Shown here: positions 1 through 7,600 of the stretch, in pieces
How positions within the stretch are numbered: the stretch's first letter is position 1
How the letters are laid out: every line of letters starts with the position of its first letter
Assembly (NCBI GenBank): GCA_947564465.1
Contig: CANOCV010000034.1
Location: 1 to 33,451, forward strand
Reading direction: 5' to 3'
Length of the DNA: 33,451 nt
Source: an uncultured Roseburia sp.
Lineage (GTDB): Bacteria > Bacillota > Clostridia > Lachnospirales > Lachnospiraceae
Notes under the pieces: generated by a model
Database searches by the model: none
What the model saw: only the letters and a program-made list of their open reading frames with translations
What the model was told of the DNA's origin: nothing
Position numbers and translations under genes: made by a program

Positions 1-20
1 ATTTTTTGCACAGAAAGGGA

Positions 21-49
21 GCTGCGCACTAATTACTTAGTGCGACAGC
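21..49 (-). terminator. Hairpin downstream of the DUF3737-like gene
   Basis: The arms CGCACTAA and TTAGTGCG are separated by a 4-base loop and extended by GCTG/CAGC past one bulged base, giving a stem of about 12 pairs. Read on the minus strand it is followed by a weakly T-rich stretch (TCCCTTTCTG). It lies about 100 bases beyond the stop of the beta-helix gene, so it is a plausible but weak intrinsic terminator. Confidence 0.4.
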
Positions 50-149
50 CCCATTCCTTATGGCTATCACGCAGTAACATTTTCTTCTCGCGCGAGTGCG
101 CATTTTTTCAACAGACGCTATTTTGGTCTGAGGCTTTCCGCGTATTCAC

Positions 150-1028
150 TCAGGCACAATTGCACATTTTACAAAATTCACCAGCCTTTTTTTGTCCGCA
201 GACCAAAACCTCACATTTTGCATCCGCATCATTCATAATTAGCTCTCCCATTTCCGGCACCCGAATCCTGCCGGAAAGAGGATTTTTAATACTGTCAACC
301 CTTGTCGTGATGACTGCTTCCACTTCAGATTTCTCGAAAGCAAGATCCGTATCAATCATTTCACAGTCAACCAGTTTCAGGTTTTTGCAGTAGCATAGCG
401 GCTGTGTTCCAATAATTTTACAGTTGATCAGAGTCAGTCCCTTAGAATACCATGCCAGATATTCCCCCTTTATCACACTGTTTTTAACGGTTATATTCTC
501 TCCGTGCCAAAAAGCGTCCTTCGTATCAAGCACACAATTTTCAAAGATTGCATTTTTAATATACTGGAAGGAATATTTACCCTTAAAAGTGACGCCCCTG
601 AATGTCAGATTCTCTGAGCGCATCATAAAATACTCGCTGACTGCCGTGGTATCTTCCATGCAAATCCCCTCTACGGACCAGCCAAATTCCGGCGAAATAA
701 TGTCGCAGTTTTGAATCAGGACATCCCGGCACTCCCGAAGCGCCTTAATCCCATGCAGCCTGCTGTCTGTAATCTCTACATGGTCCGAGTACCACAACGC
801 CGCCCGACAAAGCTCCGTCATCTTGGAATCTGTGATTTTCAAACCATGGTCATGCCAGAAGGGATAACGCAGGTTAAAAAAGCAATGCTCCGCCTCAATA
901 TTCTTCCCTTCCTTAAATGCGCTCTCACCGTCTCCCGGCCCATCAAAAGAGCAGTTTCTCACCAGCACGCCATCACTTCCATAAAAAGCGCGCTCCATGT
1001 CAAAAGTCTGATTTTCAATTACTTTCAT
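150..1028 (-). CDS. DUF3737-like right-handed beta-helix protein
   Basis: Protein of about 292 residues made almost entirely of short beta-strand repeats such as ENCVL, VKNSVIKG, LINCKIIG and LVDCEM, spaced about 20 residues apart. This is the pattern of a right-handed parallel beta-helix. It matches what I know of the DUF3737 family of Firmicutes, whose biochemical role is not established. No signal peptide or membrane segment is seen, so it is probably cytoplasmic. The tail has a Cys pair pattern (CGQKK...CKMCNC). The start at 1028 is chosen because GGAGG lies 7 bases upstream; an in-frame extension to 1085 has no such site. It is transcribed away from the LysR gene, across a shared 262-base control region. 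No defect is visible. Confidence 0.75.
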   Translation of the reverse strand: MKVIENQTFDMERAFYGSDGVLVRNCSFDGPGDGESAFKEGKNIEAEHCFFNLRYPFWHDHGLKITDSKMTELCRAALWYSDHVEITDSRLHGIKALRECRDVLIQNCDIISPEFGWSVEGICMEDTTAVSEYFMMRSENLTFRGVTFKGKYSFQYIKNAIFENCVLDTKDAFWHGENITVKNSVIKGEYLAWYSKGLTLINCKIIGTQPLCYCKNLKLVDCEMIDTDLAFEKSEVEAVITTRVDSIKNPLSGRIRVPEMGELIMNDADAKCEVLVCGQKKAGEFCKMCNCA

Positions 1029-1124
1029 GATATTTTCCTCCGTCTTTTCCCTGTTCCATACAGGCAATGAAGCATTCAATGTCATTCGTTCTCACTTACC
1101 ATTTCCAAGAATTTTTCTGTTCTT

Positions 1125-1153
1125 AGTATACTCTTCACTTTATTCAATATCAA
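1125..1153 (-). promoter_or_regulatory. Promoter of the beta-helix gene
   Basis: On the minus strand a TTGATA -35 box and a TATACT -10 box are separated by 17 bases, about 100 bases upstream of the start codon. Sigma-A type by sequence only. Confidence 0.5.
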
Positions 1154-1175
1154 ATACTTATATATAATACACTTG

Positions 1176-1192
1176 TATAGTTGAAACCTATA
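1176..1192 (+). promoter_or_regulatory. LysR-type operator, TATAG-N7-CTATA
   Basis: A perfect inverted repeat TATAG TTGAAAC CTATA contains the classical LysR-family motif ATAG-N7-CTAT (T-N11-A). It covers the -35 box of the LysR gene, so self-repression is likely. It also lies just upstream of the promoter of the divergent beta-helix gene, where LysR proteins usually activate. Confidence 0.6.
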
Positions 1193-1209
1193 TATATTTA
1201 TGATATTCT
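1181..1209 (+). promoter_or_regulatory. Promoter of the LysR gene
   Basis: TTGAAA and TATTCT with a 17-base spacer. The -35 box lies within the LysR operator. The leader of about 75 bases also contains a small GGGG-ACG-CCCC dyad. Confidence 0.45.
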
Positions 1210-1290
1210 TTGTCTACGCCTTATGAACCCGCCAAATAACCATAAGGGGACGCCCCGGAGGGTATACAAAACTGAAAGGATGAATATAAA

Positions 1291-2184
1291 ATGGAATTAC
1301 GGGTACTTCAATATTTTCTTGCCGTTGCGAGAGAACAGAACATTGTACGGGCAGCCCATTCTCTGCATCTTTCACAGCCCACTCTTTCCAGACAGATAAA
1401 GGCAATGGAAGAGGAATTGGGGAAGCAGCTTTTAATCCGCGGGACAAAAGGCTCCAGAAAGATTACTCTTACAAAAGAAGGGATGATCCTGCAGAAACGG
1501 GCAGAAGAAATCTTAAGCCTGGTACAAAAAACAGAGAAGGAAATTACCCTCTCTGACCAGGTCGTGATAGGCGATGTTTATATCGGAACAGGAGAAACAG
1601 ATGCCGTACGTCTGATTGCAAGGGCAGCCCGGAGTTTATATGAAACTTATCCGGGCATTCATTACCACATAGCAAGCGGAAACGCAGAATTTGTATTAGA
1701 ACAGTTAGAGAAGGGATTAATTGACTTCGGAATGATATTTGATCCTGTTGACCAGAGCAAATATAATGCAATCAAAATTCCTTATAAAGATATCTGGGGC
1801 GTGCTGATGCGCCGGGATTCCCCTCTTGCCGAAAAAGAGACAATCACCCCGGAGGACTTATGGGACAAGCCTTTAATTATCTCACGTCAGGGAAACAGCG
1901 GCAATGCATTGGCCTCATGGATGGGAAAGGATTTATCCGAACTTGAAATCGTTGCAACCTATAATCTGCTTTTTAATGCATCCCTGATGGTAGAAGAAGG
2001 ATTGGGATATGCGATTGGCCTTGACAAAATTATCAATACTTCCGGTAACAGCAGGCTCTGCTTTTGCCCTCTCTCTCCCAGGAAAGAAGCGGAGATAAAT
2101 ATTATTTGGAAAAAATATCAGATATTTTCCCAGGCATCCGAGAAATTTATGATGAAGCTAAAAGAACTATCAAAGACGGACTGA
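1291..2184 (+). CDS. LysR family transcriptional regulator
   Basis: Protein of 297 residues, the usual LysR length. Residues 1-60 form the winged helix-turn-helix (LQYFLAVAREQNIVRAA, then LHLSQPTLSRQIKAMEEELG). Residues about 90-290 look like the periplasmic-binding-protein-like co-inducer domain. The ligand cannot be read from sequence. An AAAGGA site lies upstream of the ATG. It is divergent from the beta-helix gene and convergent with the SDR gene, so the most probable target is the beta-helix gene plus itself, through the ATAG-N7-CTAT site between them. Regulation of the SDR gene is possible but no matching site was seen at its promoter. Confidence 0.9.
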   Translation: MELRVLQYFLAVAREQNIVRAAHSLHLSQPTLSRQIKAMEEELGKQLLIRGTKGSRKITLTKEGMILQKRAEEILSLVQKTEKEITLSDQVVIGDVYIGTGETDAVRLIARAARSLYETYPGIHYHIASGNAEFVLEQLEKGLIDFGMIFDPVDQSKYNAIKIPYKDIWGVLMRRDSPLAEKETITPEDLWDKPLIISRQGNSGNALASWMGKDLSELEIVATYNLLFNASLMVEEGLGYAIGLDKIINTSGNSRLCFCPLSPRKEAEINIIWKKYQIFSQASEKFMMKLKELSKTD

Positions 2185-2246
2185 CAATCATAGTAATTAT
2201 CATTGTATAGATCACCCCGTCACCTTTTTCCTTTAATTTATTGAAA

Positions 2247-3077
2247 CTATTCTTGCGGCTTTAACGGACCGTAAAAATAAGATGCCGTTGCACCTCCGTC
2301 AATCAGGAAGTCCGCACCGGTAATAAACGCCCCTTTATCCCCCATCAAAAGTTCAGCTACGTTTGCCACTTCATCCGCTGTTCCCGGTCTTCCGGCAGGA
2401 CATTTTGCAAACATATTTTTATAGAAATCACCACGCGGACCATTGAACTCGCAGGTAGCAAGCGGCGTAACGATAATTCCCGGAGAAATGGAATTGATAC
2501 GTGCGCCTTTTTCACCCCACTTTACAGCTTCCGCCATCACACGCTTCTCATTGCAGCGTTTCGCCATCTGATATGCATGCAGGGTATCTCTGATATTTTC
2601 AGGCTTTAAGATCTTTAGATCCAGCAATTCTTCTGTCGGCGTGCAGGCAAGCTGCTCATCCTCTTCGGCAGAAAGCGCAGGCATCCGATGCCCGGACTGA
2701 CTGGAAATTGTCACACCGACGCCACCTTCTTTAATCACTTTTCCAACCTCTTCCAATAAAACGGCTGTACCGTACAAATCAACTTTTAATATCGCCTCAA
2801 TCGGCGCCTGGCTCGGCGAAACGCCGGCTGCATTGACCAACATGGAAATTTCACCGTACTCCCTTGCTTTTGCAATCAGATTCAATATAGAATCACGGGA
2901 AGACAAGTCCATTTCCATAGCGACTGTATCAAAACCCGCATTGTTCATAATTTCCGCAATCGCCTGTGCATTCTCCGGCTTCTTATCACCAATCACTATT
3001 TTCATCCCATAGCCTATACGGCGTGCAATCGCCATACCAATTTGTCCTGCCCCTGTTAAAATCATTACATCCTTCAT
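2247..3077 (-). CDS. SDR family NAD(P)-dependent oxidoreductase
   Basis: Protein of 276 residues with the classical short-chain dehydrogenase layout: glycine motif TGAGQIG at residues 8-14, NAAG at 82-85, catalytic Ser in ISSQSG near 125, YxxxK as Y169/K173, and SPGIIVTP after the active site. An Asp at residue 31, at the end of the second strand, suggests NAD(H) over NADP(H) by family rules. An insertion of about 35 residues between the Ser and Tyr may form a substrate lid. The substrate is unknown. Start is supported by AAGGAG upstream. It stands alone with its own promoter. Confidence 0.85.
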   Translation of the reverse strand: MKDVMILTGAGQIGMAIARRIGYGMKIVIGDKKPENAQAIAEIMNNAGFDTVAMEMDLSSRDSILNLIAKAREYGEISMLVNAAGVSPSQAPIEAILKVDLYGTAVLLEEVGKVIKEGGVGVTISSQSGHRMPALSAEEDEQLACTPTEELLDLKILKPENIRDTLHAYQMAKRCNEKRVMAEAVKWGEKGARINSISPGIIVTPLATCEFNGPRGDFYKNMFAKCPAGRPGTADEVANVAELLMGDKGAFITGADFLIDGGATASYFYGPLKPQE

Positions 3078-3120
3078 CTCAAATCGTTCTCCTTCCGTTT
3101 TTTATCAAGTTAATAAAGAT

Positions 3121-3149
3121 TATTATATCCATTTCCTTTTCCTGAAACA
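3121..3149 (-). promoter_or_regulatory. Promoter of the SDR gene
   Basis: On the minus strand TTGTTT and a consensus TATAAT are separated by 17 bases, about 45 bases upstream of the start codon. Confidence 0.5.
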
Positions 3150-3163
3150 AGTTCTTTTTAACG

Positions 3164-3214
3164 GATTTATCATAAGAAAAGTTATAACCCTTCAAAGGAA
3201 CTTCTTATGATAAA
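3164..3214. repeat. 14-base inverted repeat (ATTTATCATAAGAA arms)
   Basis: Perfect 14-base arms at 3164-3177 and 3201-3214 flank a 23-base centre that can pair further (CCTT/AAGG, and AAGTT with AACTT after a bulge). It lies between the SDR promoter and the promoter of the Gly-rich gene. It resembles the longer palindromic repeat near 25061 in architecture (ATCATARGAA core) but is not identical. It could be an operator, a terminator-like element or a degenerate repeat copy. Confidence 0.6.
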
Positions 3215-3245
3215 TTCCCGTCTAATCAGCTTTGAAATTAAAATG

Positions 3246-3274
3246 TTGTGCTTGCGGTTGATAAATGGTATAAT
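3246..3274 (+). promoter_or_regulatory. Promoter of the Gly-rich/pspA operon
   Basis: TTGTGC and a consensus TATAAT with a 17-base spacer, about 98 bases upstream of the first start codon. A run of AT-rich TATAAT-like sequences follows to 3310, so the exact start is uncertain. Confidence 0.4.
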
Positions 3275-3371
3275 ATTGCAGATATGATATAATATTGTAT
3301 ATATAATATCGCATTCAGAACAGGCAAAACAGACACTAGCAACTCAGGTTACACAAGGAAAGGAGCGTTAT

Positions 3372-4382
3372 ATGGGTAGAGCAGGTGCCGGTGGCGGCGG
3401 TAGAGCAGGTGGCGGCGGCGGAAGGGCAAGTTCCGGAGGACACAGTGCCGGAAGGACTGGCGGCGGCCACAGAGTAGGATCTTCCGGCGGCGGCGGAAGA
3501 CGTGCAGGAAGCGGAGGTTTTGGGGGCGGAAACTTTAATAGCGGTTCACACATGCCAAGAAGAGGACCGGGAATGCCGCCGCCACCTCCTCCGGGATGGA
3601 GAAGGGGACGATATCCGCGATATTATGGCGGTGGCTGTTCAACAGCATCAATCGTATTATTCATTATAATTGTCTTTGTAATCTTAGCATTACAAAAATT
3701 CAATTTTACTACGGGGACTTCATCAAGCAGTCAAAACAGCACAATCGCACGTGAAAAACTTGATACAAACAATGCTTACATAAACGATTGTATTATAGAC
3801 GAACTGGGATGGTTCGACAATGTATCAAAAACAGAGAGCCAATTGAAGAACTTCTGGGAAAAGACAGGTATTCAACCGTATATCATATTACGGGATTATG
3901 ATGCCGCGCTTACCACCGATTCAGAAAAAGAACAGTGGGCGATGAATTATTATAATGAAAATTTCGACACGGAAAACATTTTCCTGTTTGTATACTTTGC
4001 AGAAGAGGATACGGACAATGATGTCGGTTACATGGCATATGCAAACGGGTATCAGACCTCGTCGGTCATGGATTCAGAAGCGGTAGAAATTTTCTGGAAT
4101 AATATAGATAAATACTGGTACACAAATCTTTCCACGGATGATGTGGTTGCAAATGCATTTAACGATACGGCCGGTACAATCATGCATGTATCAACCACCG
4201 GAAAGGATATTCTTAAGTGGGTTCTCATTGTTATTGCCATTATTCTATTAGGTATAATCATTATTAACCTGATAAAACAGAAAAACCGGCGTGCCAAAGA
4301 AAAGGCGGAAGAAGATCAAAGAATCCTGAATACTCCGATTCACGATATCGCAAAGGATGACTTGGAGAATAAATACTTATAA
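3372..4382 (+). CDS. Gly-rich membrane protein with TPM-like domain
   Basis: Protein of 336 residues. Residues 1-60 are almost all Gly, Ser, Arg and Ala; a PPPPPP stretch and a basic patch follow (63-84). A first membrane segment lies at about 91-108, a soluble domain at about 120-275, a second membrane segment at about 280-300, then a charged tail. The soluble domain contains elements recalling TPM-type domains (IQPYIILRDYD, ENIFLFVYFAEED, GYMAYANGYQ), but the match is by eye. AAGGAAAGGAG precedes the ATG. pspA follows after 32 bases, so the two are probably co-transcribed. TPM and PspA proteins are known to be neighbours in several Firmicutes, suggesting an envelope-stress role with PspA as partner. 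The Gly/Arg-rich head may be disordered. Confidence 0.7.
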   Translation: MGRAGAGGGGRAGGGGGRASSGGHSAGRTGGGHRVGSSGGGGRRAGSGGFGGGNFNSGSHMPRRGPGMPPPPPPGWRRGRYPRYYGGGCSTASIVLFIIIVFVILALQKFNFTTGTSSSSQNSTIAREKLDTNNAYINDCIIDELGWFDNVSKTESQLKNFWEKTGIQPYIILRDYDAALTTDSEKEQWAMNYYNENFDTENIFLFVYFAEEDTDNDVGYMAYANGYQTSSVMDSEAVEIFWNNIDKYWYTNLSTDDVVANAFNDTAGTIMHVSTTGKDILKWVLIVIAIILLGIIIINLIKQKNRRAKEKAEEDQRILNTPIHDIAKDDLENKYL

Positions 4383-4414
4383 ACAAGATTGAAAATGAAA
4401 GGCAGGTAAATACT

Positions 4415-5098
4415 ATGGGATTAGTAGACACACTGGCAAGAATTCCAAAGATTTTGGAGGCAAATATTAACGCGCTTTTAGATAAGTGTGAAGATCCGGC
4501 AAAGATGATTGATCAGCTTTTAGTGGATTACAAGAGAGATTTAGCGGATGTAAAGCGTGATACGGCAGTCGTTATGGCAGATGTGCAGATGGCGGAAAAG
4601 AAGCTTGCGGAGTGCGATGCCGATATCGCAAGAAAACAGAAAGCTGCAGAGAATGCGCTTAAAACAGGCAATGAAAACGATGCACGTACACTTCTCGCAG
4701 CAAAACAGAGCCTGGAAGTGACTCGTGAAAGCCTGCTTCAGAATTTATCTGTGACACAGAGAAATGCTGAGATGATGCGGGACGGTTATAATAAGCTGGT
4801 TCGCAATATAGAGGAGCTTGAGAGCAGAAAAGACGCCGCAAAAGCAAAAATTTCTATGGCAAGAGCTCAGGAACAGATTAATAAAACTGCGGCTAAAGCC
4901 AACAGCACCGTTAATATGGATGCATTCAATAAATATGAGCAGAAAGCAGAAAGAATGCTTGCCGAGGCAAATGCTACGGCCGAGCTTGATGCCGAAACTG
5001 TTTCCGTAGATAATTTGACTTCAAAATACGCAAACAGCGCAGAATCCACATCCGTAGACGAGGAACTTGCAGCTTTAAAGGCCAAATTAGGCTTGTAA
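4415..5098 (+). CDS. pspA: PspA/IM30 family phage-shock protein
   Basis: Protein of 227 residues, the normal PspA/IM30 length. It begins with an amphipathic helix (LVDTLARIPKILEANINALL), followed by EDPAKMIDQLL, a hallmark of the family, and a long coiled coil from about residue 25 to 185. The last residues EELAALKAKLGL form the usual terminal helix. PspA/IM30 proteins form rings or rods on the inner face of the membrane and protect it when it is damaged. The gene is the second of a two-gene operon with a Gly-rich membrane protein that may recruit it. The start is set by the N-terminal match and an AAGGCAGG site. No PspF or PspBC homologue is visible nearby. Confidence 0.92.
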   Translation: MGLVDTLARIPKILEANINALLDKCEDPAKMIDQLLVDYKRDLADVKRDTAVVMADVQMAEKKLAECDADIARKQKAAENALKTGNENDARTLLAAKQSLEVTRESLLQNLSVTQRNAEMMRDGYNKLVRNIEELESRKDAAKAKISMARAQEQINKTAAKANSTVNMDAFNKYEQKAERMLAEANATAELDAETVSVDNLTSKYANSAESTSVDEELAALKAKLGL

Positions 5099-5117
5099 TT
5101 TTTCATCACTTACGGAA

Positions 5118-5186
5118 CCTGCCACCGGCAGCTTCCTCCAGATGCATTGCAACTCATGCATCCCGGGCTGCAAAGTCCGGGATGCA
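5118..5186. terminator. Tandem hairpins after pspA, partly exclusive
   Basis: Three dyads lie in a row: CTGCC/GGCAG (5118-5130), GATGCA/TGCATC (5141-5162) and TGCATCCCGG/CCGGGATGCA (5157-5186). The second and third share TGCATC and cannot form together. None has a clear T-tract, so they may stop transcription from either side only weakly, or may protect message ends. Confidence 0.4.
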
Positions 5187-5220
5187 CATACATTCTTGTC
5201 ATATCTTTCTGTAATAAGAA

Positions 5221-5694
5221 TCAACACAACACCACTACTTTTCTCGGCGTCGTCTGCGGCGGAATACTCCTCGTTGTTGCGGAATAATACACCAACAGGG
5301 TGCGATTGCCCAGACCGCAGGTAAATTGCTGTCCGTTTGCCGTCCTGACAATCGTATGTCCCGCAATATTCAGCTGCAAAGAACGGTCAGCGGAAAGAAG
5401 GCTGCGGTCAAATTCATTTAACATTATCTGCTCGTCTCTGCCAATCGCTGTCACTATTTGCGCGCGATACTGCGGCGGAAAAATAAGCGGCACCGGCAGG
5501 CTGCTGTCATAAAACGCCGCCACCCGCATTCCCGGACGCAGCTGTCTGCTGTCAATCACCGTCGTTTCCGCTCCCACCACAAAATTTACAATTCCGTTTT
5601 CTGTCCGAAGCGACATCATCTGACTGCAGCAGTCATTTCCTCCTGTCAGATTAAATATCGTGCCTGTAACAGGCACATAACTTGAATACGCCAT
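5221..5694 (-). CDS. Hypothetical 157-residue protein
   Basis: I do not recognise this protein with confidence. It is 157 residues, with no membrane segment or signal peptide. It is rich in short beta strands separated by turns (VPVTGTIFNL, GIVNFVVGAETTVID, LRPGMRVAAFYD, PLIFPPQYRAQIVTAIG), which suggests a small beta-barrel of OB-like type. The repeated unit GTI...G...NF...T.VI...L..G..V..FYD recalls small secreted or cytoplasmic Clostridia proteins of unknown role. A CC pair lies at residues 22-23. AAAGG lies upstream of the ATG. It follows the acyl ligase gene by 60 bases in the same direction without an obvious terminator, so it could be the last gene of that operon, but may be independent. 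Confidence 0.6.
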   Translation of the reverse strand: MAYSSYVPVTGTIFNLTGGNDCCSQMMSLRTENGIVNFVVGAETTVIDSRQLRPGMRVAAFYDSSLPVPLIFPPQYRAQIVTAIGRDEQIMLNEFDRSLLSADRSLQLNIAGHTIVRTANGQQFTCGLGNRTLLVYYSATTRSIPPQTTPRKVVVLC

Positions 5695-5754
5695 AAAATA
5701 ACCTTTTTCATTAGAGTATGGTTTTTATGGTGAGAAGTTTACAGATTGCGTTCC

Positions 5755-7293
5755 TTAAAATCTTTTTATCTTTTTCGTGGTATTCTTTTCAAATTCCACC
5801 TCGCGCACCTTCAGCTTATAGATGCGCTTATACAGAGGCGCCGTCTCGTTATATGCGTCAATGATATCCTGAAGCGCAGCCTGTACATCCTTGACTCTCT
5901 TCTTCGATGCATATTCATAATCAGGAAAAATCTCCGCCTCAATCACACCTTCACTGTCACGCACAAGGACCTCCTGAACCAGACGATTTTCACCGAGCTT
6001 GTTTTCAATCTCCTCCGGAGATACATTCTCACCGTTTGGCGTAATAATCAGATTCTTTTTGCGTCCGGTAAGGAACAGGTAGCCCTCCTCGTCTATGTAG
6101 CCGAGATCCCCCGTCTTCAGCCAGCCATCCTCAAGAGTCTGTGCCGTTTCCTCCGGCATCTTATAATAGCCCTGCATAACGCTGCTGCCCTTTACCCATA
6201 TCTCCTCGTCGACAATCTTTGCCTCACAGTTTGGCATACACTTTCCGATCGAGCCTACCTTCATGGCATCATTGCTGTTCGTACTTATAACCGGAGCACA
6301 CTCCGTCATACCGTAGCCCTGTAAAATGGTAATGCCGTACTTTTTAAACAGATCAATATATGCAGGGTTCAAGTAAGCGCCTCCGCTGCACACCGTATGG
6401 AACTGTTTCCCAAACACCTTCGCCTTGACAAGCGGCGCAGGAATAAACGCCGCCTCTTCCAGCTTTTTGGCAAGCGTCTCTATCATAAGCGGTACCATCA
6501 GAATCATATTAGGCTCAAAAAGCTTAATATTTTTGGCAACTCTCAAAAGAGAATCATTGATACAGATCACGGCCCCTATGGAGGTTCCTTTTAAAATATC
6601 CATACTCAGGCAATACGCATGATGTATAGGCAGTACACTCATAATGACCATTCCGGGCTCATATCCCATATCAAGCGCCGTTGCATTTTCCGCAAGATTT
6701 CTGTGCGTAAGCATAACGCCCTTACTCTTCCCGGTCGTGCCTGACGTAAACATAATTGTAGCCAAATCCTCCGGCTTTGGCTCATGCCCTGTCCCAGGAG
6801 CGGCACTTGCAATCAGCTCCCACATATGCAGGGAATTTGAAACGCTGCTCTCATCCTCCATCGCTATGATATTTTTGAGGTTCGGACACTGCTCTGTGGC
6901 CATAGCGGCCACATCCGCCTTTGCCTCGTCATATACGAGCGTTGTCACATCCGCCCTGTCAATCAGCTCACACAGCTCCTTTGCCGGAAGATTCGCGTCA
7001 AGCGGTACGGCCACGCTGCCGCCGTTTACGATCCCGTAATATGCCACAATCCATGAGTAGGAGGTAGCTCCTATGAGCGCGATGTGCTTCCCGCTCTCTC
7101 CAATATCTGCAAGTGCGGCCGTAAAATGCTCGCTGTCGTCTCGAAGCCGCGCATAGGTTTTTGACGCTACCTTCGTCTCCTTCTTACCGCTCCCCGCAGC
7201 GCACTTCACCTTATATCTAACGGCATCCATTTCTCCGTATGACTCTGCCGACTTTACAAGCAGTTCCTTTATCGTACTGCGCAATTCATTCAT
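5755..7293 (-). CDS. AMP-forming acyl-CoA/acyl-ACP ligase
   Basis: Protein of about 512 residues of the ANL (acyl/aryl adenylating) superfamily. It has the P-loop TSGTTGKSKG at about 184-193, GYGMTECAP (A5), TGDLGYIDEEGYLFLTGR, and the C-terminal catalytic Lys region TTKKIKRF at the very end. It would activate a carboxylic acid with ATP and load it on the carrier protein encoded just upstream, or on CoA. The chain length preferred is unknown. The start at 7293 follows a GGGGG site; an in-frame ATG at 7305 lacks one. A small GCGTGC/GCACGC hairpin at 7308-7323 lies in the gap after the carrier gene. The gene is the fifth of the TetR-controlled operon. Confidence 0.88.
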   Translation of the reverse strand: MNELRSTIKELLVKSAESYGEMDAVRYKVKCAAGSGKKETKVASKTYARLRDDSEHFTAALADIGESGKHIALIGATSYSWIVAYYGIVNGGSVAVPLDANLPAKELCELIDRADVTTLVYDEAKADVAAMATEQCPNLKNIIAMEDESSVSNSLHMWELIASAAPGTGHEPKPEDLATIMFTSGTTGKSKGVMLTHRNLAENATALDMGYEPGMVIMSVLPIHHAYCLSMDILKGTSIGAVICINDSLLRVAKNIKLFEPNMILMVPLMIETLAKKLEEAAFIPAPLVKAKVFGKQFHTVCSGGAYLNPAYIDLFKKYGITILQGYGMTECAPVISTNSNDAMKVGSIGKCMPNCEAKIVDEEIWVKGSSVMQGYYKMPEETAQTLEDGWLKTGDLGYIDEEGYLFLTGRKKNLIITPNGENVSPEEIENKLGENRLVQEVLVRDSEGVIEAEIFPDYEYASKKRVKDVQAALQDIIDAYNETAPLYKRIYKLKVREVEFEKNTTKKIKRF

Positions 7294-7345
7294 GTGAACC
7301 CCCATCTGCGTGCTTTGGCACGCGCACAAATAAATTTAAAAACAA

Positions 7346-7570
7346 CTATGAAATTCTTGAAAGGTAGTCTGCAGCTTCCTGCACGGTACGGATACTTGCC
7401 GCCTCTTCCTGGTCAATCTCAACATCCAGCTCGTCTTCAATTTCGCCGAGCATACTCATGAAGTCAAACGATGTAAAACCCAAATCCTCCATAAAACGCG
7501 ACTCCGGCTTTATATCCTCCTTCTTAACCTCCACATAATTTACGATAATCTCTACTAACTTCTCAAACAT
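7346..7570 (-). CDS. Acyl carrier protein
   Basis: Protein of 74 residues with the acyl/peptidyl carrier fold. The phosphopantetheine site is GFTSFDFMSML with Ser34; the usual DSL is TSF here, a variant common in stand-alone carriers. The acidic helix II region (GEIEDELDVEI) fits docking to partner enzymes. It lies between the condensation-domain gene (30-base gap) and the ligase gene, so it is probably the shuttle that carries the activated acyl group from one to the other rather than the housekeeping fatty-acid ACP. No phosphopantetheinyl transferase is in the window. GGAGG lies upstream of the ATG. Confidence 0.85.
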   Translation of the reverse strand: MFEKLVEIIVNYVEVKKEDIKPESRFMEDLGFTSFDFMSMLGEIEDELDVEIDQEEAASIRTVQEAADYLSRIS

Positions 7571-7600
7571 TGTCTCCGGTCCTCCTGAAATATATTGTTT

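Noticed and set aside
2247..3077. Bile-acid hydroxysteroid dehydrogenase
   Set aside because: The sequence shows only general SDR motifs; the substrate cannot be read by eye and no bile-acid genes are adjacent.
3368..3553. Minus-strand Pro-rich open frame
   Set aside because: It is the mirror of the Gly-rich repeat codons of the gene on the plus strand and has no ribosome site.
5746..6324. 192-residue plus-strand open frame
   Set aside because: It is antisense to the well-supported acyl ligase gene and has no family motif.
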